A DNA stretch of 11,615 nt. Origin: an uncultured Oscillospiraceae bacterium. GTDB taxonomy: Bacteria > Bacillota_A > Clostridia > Oscillospirales > Oscillospiraceae. Shown here piece after piece: positions 1 through 6,552 of this stretch; positions within the stretch are counted from its first letter, which is position 1, and each line of letters begins with the position of its first letter. The notes beneath the pieces are model-generated. The model worked only from the letters and a program-made list of their open reading frames with translations. It was not told the origin of the DNA and ran no database searches. The position numbers and the translations under genes were made by a program. The stretch is from the NCBI GenBank assembly GCA_900754605.1, contig CAAEDK010000058.1:1-11615 (forward strand), given 5' to 3'.

Positions 1-494
1 ATCCACTCGCTGAATGTCCCGTCCTGGCCCCCCAATCCCTGCTCCAGCGCGTAAAATTGGCGGATCCCCTGGGACAGATCTGAGCTGAACTTCCGTTTGT
101 TTTCTCTGGTATCCCACTTTCCGCTTTGAAATTCCTCCAAAGCCGCATGGGACTCCTCCATCGCCTCCAGCGTTGGATCACACCCATTCTCTACCGCGTG
201 ATCGCTGATCCGCTCCAGCGGCCAGCCCTCCTTCAGAAGCTCAGCGGCGCCGCGAAGCTCAAAATAATTGAAGACAAACTTTTCTCCGTAATTGAACAGG
301 GCCGCGGCGGTTTCCACGCTTTGATGCCGCTTGATGAGGGCGAGCTCCACATAGGAGCGGTCAAAAATCTCGGATTCTGTTTCCGTCCCGTCCCGGTCCA
401 GATTTTCAGCGTATTCCAGCCAGTTTTTCATGGCCTGGTCAGAGACATCCGGAAGCAGGTCTGTTATCCTCCGCTCAAAATCTTCCCTGGTCAT
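1..494 (-). CDS. Unrecognised protein, N-terminal part (3' end outside window)
   Basis: This open frame runs from an ATG at 494 to the window edge with no stop, giving at least 164 residues. It begins MTREDFERRITDLLPDVSDQ and is rich in Glu, Asp, Leu and Ala, with no signal peptide or membrane segment, so it is probably a soluble, mostly helical cytoplasmic protein. The start lies 4 bases after the stop of the DUF3852-like gene, which suggests translational coupling; the ribosome site before it (GTGGGGC) is weak. Sequence composition and codon use look coding throughout, while the plus-strand frame here looks like a shadow. I do not recognise a family. By position it is likely an accessory or transfer gene of the same element. 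Confidence 0.75.
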   Translation of the reverse strand, partial: MTREDFERRITDLLPDVSDQAMKNWLEYAENLDRDGTETESEIFDRSYVELALIKRHQSVETAAALFNYGEKFVFNYFELRGAAELLKEGWPLERISDHAVENGCDPTLEAMEESHAALEEFQSGKWDTRENKRKFSSDLSQGIRQFYALEQGLGGQDGTFSEW

Positions 495-498
495 AGCG

Positions 499-834
499 TC
501 AGAGCCCCACAATGCCCCAGATGTAGTTTGGGGCCAGCAGGACGAAAATTAAGCACACGAATAGGATAGCGGGGCCAGTCCATTCAAACTGACCATGCTT
601 CCGATAATCAAAATACGCCATTGCTAATTTGACAAAAAAAGCGATGGCCAGCACCATGCCCAGCGCCGGAAACACGACGCTGTCCACCACCGTTTTGATC
701 TGCTCTGAGGCGTCTCCCCAGGTCTGTTCCACCGCATCCGCCACATCATCCGCGGCGGCCAGCGCGGGCATACAAAAAAGCCCTGCCAGCAGGAAAACCG
801 CCAGCAAGACGCAGACCCATTTTTTCAGTTTCAC
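499..834 (-). CDS. DUF3852-like small membrane protein of conjugative elements
   Basis: 111 residues from a GTG start at 834, chosen because AAAGGAGG lies just upstream and because the longer frame to 984 adds an N-terminus that would bury the signal peptide. Residues 1-26 form a signal peptide (KLKKW, a hydrophobic core, cleavage near PALAAA). Two further hydrophobic stretches follow, about 53-74 and 88-106, separated by a charged loop (YFDYRKHGQFEW). This layout and length match DUF3852 proteins as I remember them from Tn1549-like elements. A cleaved signal plus two TM helices also resembles VirB2/TrbC-type pilins, so a role in the transfer channel is a reasonable inference, not shown. It overlaps a possible 48-aa ORF upstream by 4 bases and is followed after 4 bases by the next gene. 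Confidence 0.8.
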   Translation of the reverse strand: MKLKKWVCVLLAVFLLAGLFCMPALAAADDVADAVEQTWGDASEQIKTVVDSVVFPALGMVLAIAFFVKLAMAYFDYRKHGQFEWTGPAILFVCLIFVLLAPNYIWGIVGL

Positions 835-977
835 AGGCTCTCCTCCTTTAAAATCACGTCTATAAAATCGATGCGGAAATCGCTTGATTTTCTGCTCCAC
901 CTCCTCAGAAACACAGCCGCCCCAAAAGCCTTGGAGCGGGGCAGTCGTGAGTTGACCACGCCCTCGATGTATTGCAT
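831..977 (-). CDS. Possible small protein of 48 aa
   Basis: A short frame starts at ATG 977 (MQYIEGVVNSRLPRSKAF) and ends with a TGA that overlaps the GTG start of the DUF3852-like gene in a GTGA arrangement. An in-frame TAA lies shortly upstream, so the start cannot be much earlier. The residues are mixed and protein-like, with a basic middle (FLRRWSRKSS) and no TM segment or signal peptide. Translational coupling to the next gene is the main support. Against it: there is no clear Shine-Dalgarno before ATG 977, it is short, and I know no homologue. Confidence 0.4.
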   Translation of the reverse strand: MQYIEGVVNSRLPRSKAFGAAVFLRRWSRKSSDFRIDFIDVILKEESL

Positions 978-980
978 AGT
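952..980 (+). promoter_or_regulatory. Candidate sigma-A promoter for the plus-strand relic
   Basis: TTGACC (952-957) and CATAGT (975-980) are separated by exactly 17 bases, matching the -35/-10 consensus at 5/6 and 4/6 positions. Transcription would begin near 987, about 40 bases before the relic's ATG and its GGAGG site. The promoter sits inside the possible minus-strand 48-aa ORF, so at least one of the two calls may be chance. Confidence 0.3.
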
Positions 981-1026
981 ACAAGTTTAATCCATCGGAT
1001 ACTCTGCTTGCGTTGGAGGAAACAGT

Positions 1027-1265
1027 ATGAACGAAGAGAAACTACGCTGTACACCCGGAAGCATCCCGCCTCTGACGGCGGGTTCAACGGTCAGGCTCAG
1101 GCCATGGTAAAGGCCGCCGCGGAGGCGGGATACGAGGCCGCTCCCCGCGGCTCCATTGTGAAGGCGATATGCGGAAGCAATTCGAAGCCCTCACTGGCGT
1201 GAAGCTGGACGATGACGTTTCTTGGGAGATTGTCGTCGTTCAGAAGGACCGATCTCTCTCCGAGT
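1027..1265 (+). pseudogene. Frameshifted relic of a small plus-strand gene
   Basis: GGAGG at 1015-1019 precedes ATG 1027 by 7 bases, but that frame (MNEEKLRCTPGS...) stops at 1110. From about 1065 to 1165 the coding-like sequence is in another frame (DGGFNGQAQAMVKAAAEAGY, then APRGSIVKAI), and from 1169 in a third (MRKQFEALTGVKLDDDVSWE, then IVVVQKDR). Joined, these make a coherent small protein with high GC at third positions, so at least two indels have broken it; the second lies close to 1165-1169. The third frame has no stop of its own before the hairpin at 1268 and reads on into the antisense of the adhesin gene, so the 3' end is lost and the end given here is approximate. No family recognised. 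It is the only plus-strand gene-like sequence in the window. Confidence 0.5.
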
Positions 1266-1267
1266 GG

Positions 1268-1295
1268 GGGGCACGGCCCAATAAGGCCGCGCCCC
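1268..1295 (-). terminator. Hairpin downstream of the adhesin gene, terminator-like
   Basis: The arms 1268-1278 and 1285-1295 form an 11-bp GC-rich stem with a 6-base loop. On the minus-strand transcript all 11 positions pair (one G-U); on the plus strand the same position is an A-C mismatch, so the structure fits minus-strand RNA better. It begins 27 bases after the adhesin stop codon. The minus side lacks a U-tract (CCACTCGG follows), so it may stabilise the 3' end or terminate weakly. The plus side is followed by TGCTTTATTTGTCTT, so it could also end plus-strand transcripts. Confidence 0.5.
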
Positions 1296-1322
1296 TGCTT
1301 TATTTGTCTTCCGCGGTAAGCC

Positions 1323-4300
1323 TCAGTAGCCGGTGCGGGGCAGGGGATTGGATGGCTTGTAGACCTTGGTCACCCACCGGCTGGTGGCCATGATCCACTG
1401 GCCGTCATAGACGCCGCCCGTATCCGCCTGGTTGGTGAACTGGGACCCGCCAGTGGCCCAGGAGACCACATTGCAGTACACCCGCGGGGCTTCCACCTGT
1501 CGGAAGTTGGCTGGGACGACGCCGAAGGACACCATGAACTGTGTCACATACTCATTGGAGGCCAGCCCCAGCGCGGCGGGAGATGCGTCCAGCACATAGA
1601 GCTGCTGGGTGCTCAGGTTATCCGCCAGGACGCGCCAGGTATCCCCGCTGAGGTTGGTCTTGTAGACCACCTTGTAATTACCCGGCACATTGTAGGTCCC
1701 GGTGACCAGCTTATCCAGCCGCACCGCCTGAGTGGGGAGCGTGTCCCTCCAATAAAACGAGGTGAGGCTGGTGGTGGAGTTGTTGGCGATGCCGCTGAGG
1801 TCATAGCGGATCTGCTGGCCCGGCATGACCTCCACATACCCTGTCTTCTTGATGCTGACGTTGGTATAGAGGCTCTTATTGGTCATAGCTGCCTTGACGA
1901 TCTGGCCCTCATGCTCAATCTCCACCTCAATGGGCGTTTTGTCCAGGCCGTAGAAGTCCGCCGCCCTGGATTCAATGATTTTATAGCGGGCCAGAGGCAG
2001 AGGCTTGCTCACGGCCACACCATTTTTATTAGTCCGGATGGTATCCACCAGACGGCCCGTCCGGGCGTTGTAAATCTCAAACTCTGTGTTAGGGATAGGG
2101 GTCCCAGCGGGCCATCCGTTCATAGAGTTATAGTCGGCGCTGGTCTTGGTGATCTGGATCTGGCCCGTGATGGGGGTATTCTCCCACTCAACCTCGGTGA
2201 CTTTTCCGGCTTGCACATAAACAGTCTTGAGTTGGTCGTCCACAATATAGCCCTCGTTCTCCAGCTCACGCAGATAGAATCGGCCAGAACTGGACAAATC
2301 ATCAATATAGACATATCCCCGGTCATCCGAGGTGTATTGACAAATAGGCTTCCGATTGCTATCATAAAGCAAGAAAACGACACCAGGGATTCCCTCACCG
2401 TCCGGGTCCACCTTGTGGATGAGAATACCACTGATGGGCTGGTTGGTTACCGTCTTGCGGGTGACCTGTCCATTCTCCACAGTAAAATAGATGGGGGCGG
2501 AGTCCAGCCGGAACGAACTGGGGCAGTCCGTTTCCACCGCGTAGTAATTGCCGGCCTCCATAGGGAGATAGACCTTACCGTCACGTCCGGTGGTGACGGT
2601 ATCCACCAGAGCGTCATCGCTGGTCTTACGGATCTCGAATGTAGTGTTGGGAATCCTTTCCGTTTTATCTGCTGCGTTGACCTTGGTGATCTCGACACCG
2701 CCCTCCGGTTTGTTATAAAAATACAGCGTCTGGGCCTCATCATCCTCGGTGATCTCAATGGTCTGCGGCGTGGGGTCCAAAACATAGCCGGATACCGTGG
2801 AGACCTCTTTTGCCGTAATGGTCATGCCGGCGGTGAGACCGGTGATGACCACACAGCCCTTGCTGTCGCTCACATAGCGGCCATTGTCCGGGCCTACATA
2901 GGCCCCGGTGGAGTCTGTCACCAGAAATTCCACTCCGGCCAGCGGTTGATCGTTTTTATCGCCGTCGTAGATGTACTTTTGGAGGATCAGCGTTTTCTCA
3001 GGATCATTATAAAACCAGAGGTGCTGCGTGTCGTCCGGGTTGACCACCACGGTCTGGCTTTGGGTTTCCGGATCAATGGTATAGCCGGGCACACTCTGTA
3101 CCTCTGTTGCCACGACGGTGCCCGTGACTCCAGAGAGAATGATCTGCCCCTCGGAATTGCTCCAGTACAGGCCGTTGGAGGACAGCTTACCATTCTCATC
3201 CGGCAGGAACGAACCGTCTGCATAAGTGATCTTGAATTGCGCCCCCTTCAGCGGCGTTTTTTTGTCGGCTCCCGACAGCTTGTGGATGATCAAATTGCCC
3301 AGCGGCTGATTGCGGAACTGGAGGGTCACGGTCTGACCGGCCTTGATCTCTGCTGTCTGCGGGGTATCATCCAGCAAATAGCCTGGTTTGGCCCTGGTTT
3401 CACGCACCACCAGCACCGTGCCGGGGTCCTGATTCTCCACCAGGAAAGACCCGCTGCTGTCCGTCACGAATTTGCCGTTGGCATCGCCTACCAGCGTCCC
3501 ATCGCTGGTGGTGACCAGAAATTCCACATCGGAAAGCGGTTCTTTTTTCTCGTCATCCGAGATCTTGGTGACCAGCAGAGCGCCCTTGGGGGAGTTGCCG
3601 AAGTGGACCTCCACGACCTCCTGGTCCTTGCCGGAGAGGTAGACTGTCTGAGGCGGTGTGTCGATGACGTGAGTGCCGTCGCTGGCGAGCTCCTCAATGA
3701 TATAAGTGCCAGCTTCACAGCCGGTGACGGTAAAGGAGCCATTCTCCGAGGTCTGGTAGACGCCGATCACCGTGCCGCCGCTGCCGCTGGCGTTGCCGCT
3801 CAGATACCGGACTTGGAACCAGCAGTCAGATAAAGCGGCCCCTGTTTTGGAATCATACTTCCACACACAGATGGCTGAGAGAGGTTGGTTTTGGAAGCGG
3901 AAGGTATGGCTTCCCCCAGCCGGAATGAATACCTCCTGCGTGTCCTCGTCCGGCAGGGCGAATCCAGGGGCAGGCTCCAGCTCTTTTACCCGGTACCAGC
4001 CGTCCCGGAGGGAGATGTCCGGCTCGGAGAGAACGATACGGCCCTCGGAGTCCGTATAGTACACGCCCAGGTCGTTATACTCTCCGGTGGCGGTATTGTT
4101 GGAGGCGTACCAGACCTGCATCTTGACATTTTCGATGGGATCATGAGTGATCTCGTTTTCCTTGATGATCTCAATAAAAGGCTGCTTGTGGTTCTCAAAG
4201 CTGATCGTCTTTTCATCGCCGGCGTTCAGGCTGATGGTCTGGACCCGTTCCGATTCCGTTTCTGAGATATAATATGGGGAGGGAACGGATTTTTCTGTGA

Positions 4301-6314
4301 TCTCATAGCTGCCGGGGTCTACCCGCTTGGAGACGGTTCCGTCCTCCCCGGTGGTCCACTCGTCCTTGTAGTCGCTGTCGATCCCCTCCACCAGGAAGAC
4401 GGTTCCGGGGATCTTGATCGTGGGGTCATCCGCGTCTGACTTTGCGATGGTGAGCAGGGGCTGCTTCCGATTGACAAAAACCAGCTCTTTCTCATCACCG
4501 GGGCCAAGCCAGATGGTCTGAGTGGGCTCATCCCCGATCACATAAGGCGCAGGAACGGATTTTTCTGTCACTTCGAAACTGTCCACAGGGAGGGCCGTCA
4601 GGACCGCTTTTCCGTCCTCGCCGGTGGTCACATCGGTGTGAAAGCCGGAGTGGATACCCTTGACCTCAAAGACGGTGCCGGGGATGACGGTATTCTCGTC
4701 GCTGCCGTCCCGTTTCCAGATGGTCAGATTGGGTAGGCGCTGGTCCTTGGCGGTCACCTTGACGGTCCCACCCCCATCCACCGTAGCTTGATCCACATGG
4801 ACAATGACCGGCTCCAGCAGGGTGGCCATGGGCGCCGGTACGGACTTCTCAATGAATGCGTACATGCCCTCGGTGACGTTGGGGACCACGATGCGGCCTG
4901 AGCTGTCGGTTTTCTCTGTGGCGATGATCTGGCCGTCCTTTACCACATGGAAGACCGCGTCAGGGAGGGGATCATCAGAATCGTCCAGCTTCAGCAGTTC
5001 GATTTTGACGCGGGCGTCATTTTCAAAAACTAAACTGACATCATGCTTGCCATCCCAAACAAATTCCTGTTTGACCTTGTCCGGGTCCGGGCTGAGGGAG
5101 TAGCCAGAGGGCGGAGTCACCTCCGTTGCGGTATAGCTGCCAATGGGCATGGTGTCCCAGGGCACGTCGGTCAGGTAGCCGCCTATGCCGGTCGTATATG
5201 TGCCCGTAAAACTGTTATCCACACCGTCAATGCGGATAACAGCGCCGGCAAGGCCCTTGGTGGGATCGTCCGCATCCACCTTGCGGATGGTCCCTTCGCT
5301 GGTGACCTCGGGCGTGTCCGTGAATGTGACGGTCACAGCCCTGCTGCTACCGTTGGGCAGGGCCACATACTGGGGTCCAGCGTTGTCGATCTGGTATCCT
5401 TCCGGTGCCTCCAGTTCCACGATGGAATATGTCGAGGCGTCCAAGCCTTTGATCGTATAGGTCCCGTCGCTCCCGGTCACGATCTCCTGCTCATAGGTCC
5501 CGTTTTCTGAGCGCACCATGAACCGTGCCCCAGGGAGCCCCTTGTTGGGATTGGTGGCGTCCACCTTCTTCACGGTCAGGTCGTACTTCTCACGGGTGAC
5601 GTCCAGGTTCCCAATCATAATGGCCTGCACGTCCTTGGCCTGATGGGAGCTGGTGCTGGAGCCGGTGTATTGGTATTCGTAGACGGTACACTCGCCCCAC
5701 ACGCCCTGCTTGCCCAAATCCAGGATATATTGGGTGCGGTCACGGAAGGACATCCCGTCCAGCAGGTCATCAATACTGGAGTAGCTGGTATGCTCCAGAT
5801 TGTTGTAGACGCACAGCAGCTCCTCGGCACAGGCGGTGGCTGGATCCGCCAGCAGGCCGGCCTTATAGCGCCAGATAATGGCCTGCACCCAAGCGTTCAT
5901 GGTCCAGGAATAATCGCTGCCCCACACCTCATCTACGCCCAGGGCGTGAGCCTGGTCGGTGAACACGCCGGTGGTATGGGCGTAGTAGTAGGCCATCATG
6001 GTCTGTACGGTAGGGTCAGTGATGGGCTTGGGATTGCCCCAGGTCTGCCCCTCCAGGGACCAGCCCATGCCTTTCCCGTGCTCGGCGCAGAAGCCGATGG
6101 TGCTTTTCTGGTTGTAATCGAAGGTCATCTGATGGAGCCAGCAGGTCCCCAGGCTGGGAGACTCATAGTGGACGCCGTTGTGAGTGCAGTCCTCCATCTT
6201 GATGGAGCCGGGGGCGTCTGCCGCCAGCGCGGCGGTGGGCAGCAGACCCAGCATACAGATCAGCACCAGCAGCATGGAGATCATTCGCTTGTATGGGAAA
6301 CAAATCTTTCGCAT
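1323..6314 (-). CDS. Giant Cys-Gln thioester adhesin with 13 CnaB/SpaA-like domains
   Basis: 1663 residues. Residues 1-32 are a signal peptide (cleavage near AALAAD). Residues about 40-235 look like a thioester (TQXA/TED) domain: Cys76 in IGFCAEHG and Gln144 in WVQAIIW are the expected cross-linking pair, known in the family to bond covalently to host or surface targets. From about 245 to 1480 there are 13 CnaB/SpaA-type repeats. Each opens with a strand carrying Lys (LTVKKVDA, LTIWKRDG, VEITKVNA) and holds a Glu near its end (E300, 398, 489, 584, 674, 778, 874/875, 972, 1071, 1170, 1261, 1350, 1448), as needed for Lys-Asn/Asp isopeptide bonds. Residues about 1485-1650 are a different terminal domain. 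The protein ends NPLPRTGY, with no hydrophobic stretch or charged tail after LPRTG. ATG 6314 follows AAAGGAA inside a hairpin. Likely a surface stalk aiding attachment during conjugation or colonisation; that role is inferred. Confidence 0.92.
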   Translation of the reverse strand: MRKICFPYKRMISMLLVLICMLGLLPTAALAADAPGSIKMEDCTHNGVHYESPSLGTCWLHQMTFDYNQKSTIGFCAEHGKGMGWSLEGQTWGNPKPITDPTVQTMMAYYYAHTTGVFTDQAHALGVDEVWGSDYSWTMNAWVQAIIWRYKAGLLADPATACAEELLCVYNNLEHTSYSSIDDLLDGMSFRDRTQYILDLGKQGVWGECTVYEYQYTGSSTSSHQAKDVQAIMIGNLDVTREKYDLTVKKVDATNPNKGLPGARFMVRSENGTYEQEIVTGSDGTYTIKGLDASTYSIVELEAPEGYQIDNAGPQYVALPNGSSRAVTVTFTDTPEVTSEGTIRKVDADDPTKGLAGAVIRIDGVDNSFTGTYTTGIGGYLTDVPWDTMPIGSYTATEVTPPSGYSLSPDPDKVKQEFVWDGKHDVSLVFENDARVKIELLKLDDSDDPLPDAVFHVVKDGQIIATEKTDSSGRIVVPNVTEGMYAFIEKSVPAPMATLLEPVIVHVDQATVDGGGTVKVTAKDQRLPNLTIWKRDGSDENTVIPGTVFEVKGIHSGFHTDVTTGEDGKAVLTALPVDSFEVTEKSVPAPYVIGDEPTQTIWLGPGDEKELVFVNRKQPLLTIAKSDADDPTIKIPGTVFLVEGIDSDYKDEWTTGEDGTVSKRVDPGSYEITEKSVPSPYYISETESERVQTISLNAGDEKTISFENHKQPFIEIIKENEITHDPIENVKMQVWYASNNTATGEYNDLGVYYTDSEGRIVLSEPDISLRDGWYRVKELEPAPGFALPDEDTQEVFIPAGGSHTFRFQNQPLSAICVWKYDSKTGAALSDCWFQVRYLSGNASGSGGTVIGVYQTSENGSFTVTGCEAGTYIIEELASDGTHVIDTPPQTVYLSGKDQEVVEVHFGNSPKGALLVTKISDDEKKEPLSDVEFLVTTSDGTLVGDANGKFVTDSSGSFLVENQDPGTVLVVRETRAKPGYLLDDTPQTAEIKAGQTVTLQFRNQPLGNLIIHKLSGADKKTPLKGAQFKITYADGSFLPDENGKLSSNGLYWSNSEGQIILSGVTGTVVATEVQSVPGYTIDPETQSQTVVVNPDDTQHLWFYNDPEKTLILQKYIYDGDKNDQPLAGVEFLVTDSTGAYVGPDNGRYVSDSKGCVVITGLTAGMTITAKEVSTVSGYVLDPTPQTIEITEDDEAQTLYFYNKPEGGVEITKVNAADKTERIPNTTFEIRKTSDDALVDTVTTGRDGKVYLPMEAGNYYAVETDCPSSFRLDSAPIYFTVENGQVTRKTVTNQPISGILIHKVDPDGEGIPGVVFLLYDSNRKPICQYTSDDRGYVYIDDLSSSGRFYLRELENEGYIVDDQLKTVYVQAGKVTEVEWENTPITGQIQITKTSADYNSMNGWPAGTPIPNTEFEIYNARTGRLVDTIRTNKNGVAVSKPLPLARYKIIESRAADFYGLDKTPIEVEIEHEGQIVKAAMTNKSLYTNVSIKKTGYVEVMPGQQIRYDLSGIANNSTTSLTSFYWRDTLPTQAVRLDKLVTGTYNVPGNYKVVYKTNLSGDTWRVLADNLSTQQLYVLDASPAALGLASNEYVTQFMVSFGVVPANFRQVEAPRVYCNVVSWATGGSQFTNQADTGGVYDGQWIMATSRWVTKVYKPSNPLPRTGY

Positions 6315-6320
6315 ACCTTG

Positions 6321-6342
6321 TTCCTTTCCGAAAAAGGAAAGG
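6321..6342 (-). promoter_or_regulatory. Hairpin covering the adhesin Shine-Dalgarno
   Basis: On the minus strand CCTTTCC (6342-6336), a TTTTTC loop and GGAAAGG (6329-6323) form a 7-bp perfect stem. The 3' arm contains the GGAAAGGAA ribosome site located about 8 bases before ATG 6314, so the folded form would hide it. It fits translational control, or a plain stable leader. Confidence 0.5.
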
Positions 6343-6364
6343 CCGGGGGACCATGCTTCCCAAC

Positions 6365-6406
6365 AATAAAAACAGGCTGCGGGGATCTGGTCCCTACGGC
6401 CTGTTT
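6365..6406 (-). terminator. Intrinsic terminator/attenuator in the adhesin leader
   Basis: On the minus strand AAACAGGC (6406-6399) pairs with GCCTGTTT (6377-6370), with an inner GGG/CCC helix, followed by TTTTTATTG. It lies 50 to 90 bases upstream of the adhesin ATG and downstream of the mini-ORF, the place of a transcription attenuator. The plus strand also has a T-tract (CTTTTTC, 6407-6413), so it may be bidirectional. The loop segment GGGACCA (6394-6388) is fully complementary to TGGTCCC at 6353-6347, offering an alternative fold. Confidence 0.6.
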
Positions 6407-6424
6407 CTTTTTCTGCGTTTTAAT

Positions 6425-6454
6425 TTATTGATGCGCGCGGCGCCGGAGTCTCAT
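6425..6454 (-). CDS. Possible leader peptide MRLRRRAHQ
   Basis: A 9-codon ORF starts at ATG 6454 and ends with TAA. GGAG lies 8 bases before the ATG. The ORF stands at the head of the adhesin leader, upstream of a terminator-type hairpin. It is very basic (four Arg, one His in nine residues) and starts MRLR, the same opening as macrolide-stalling segments in ErmD-type leader peptides. Its ATG falls in the loop of the 8-bp hairpin at 6441-6470. That it is translated or controls attenuation is inference. Confidence 0.4.
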   Translation of the reverse strand: MRLRRRAHQ

Positions 6455-6470
6455 GCGGATCGCTCCGGCG
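6441..6470 (-). repeat. Perfect 8-bp inverted repeat around the mini-ORF start
   Basis: CGCCGGAG (minus 6470-6463) and CTCCGGCG (minus 6448-6441) are perfect inverted arms with a 14-base loop that contains the mini-ORF start codon. The 5' arm includes the GGAG ribosome site, so folding would block translation of the mini-ORF. The nearest T-rich stretch is several bases away, so it is not a standard terminator. Confidence 0.6.
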
Positions 6471-6510
6471 AAGTGTTTACTGGGGTGTGACCGCCTCCTT
6501 TCTGGCTGAT

Positions 6511-6543
6511 ATAAAAGATGGCCTCTCGTTTGAGAGGCCATCT
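6511..6543 (-). terminator. Intrinsic terminator after the CAP-domain gene
   Basis: AGATGGCCTCTC (minus 6543-6532), an AAAC loop and GAGAGGCCATCT (6527-6516) form a perfect 12-bp stem, followed on the minus strand by TTTATATC. It begins about 10 bases after the stop codon of the CAP-domain gene. A strong stop here would separate that gene from the adhesin. From here to the adhesin start (about 200 bases) I see the three leader hairpins but no convincing promoter. Confidence 0.85.
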
Positions 6544-6552
6544 GGCTGGTGT

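Noticed and set aside
1911..3833. A 640-residue open frame on the plus strand inside the adhesin gene
   Set aside because: It is antisense to clear CnaB repeats, lacks a ribosome site and domain logic, and arises from the biased codons of the repeats.
1323..6314. Repeats in the adhesin as a possible CRISPR array
   Set aside because: The repeats are about 90-100 codons long, protein-level and diverged, with an open reading frame throughout.
5643..6431. A 262-residue plus-strand open frame over the adhesin N-terminus and leader
   Set aside because: It mirrors the signal peptide and thioester domain of the minus-strand gene and has no start signal of its own.
6490..6510. Strong AAAGGAGG on the minus strand as the start of a gene upstream of the leader
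   Set aside because: No ATG, GTG or TTG lies at a suitable distance after it.
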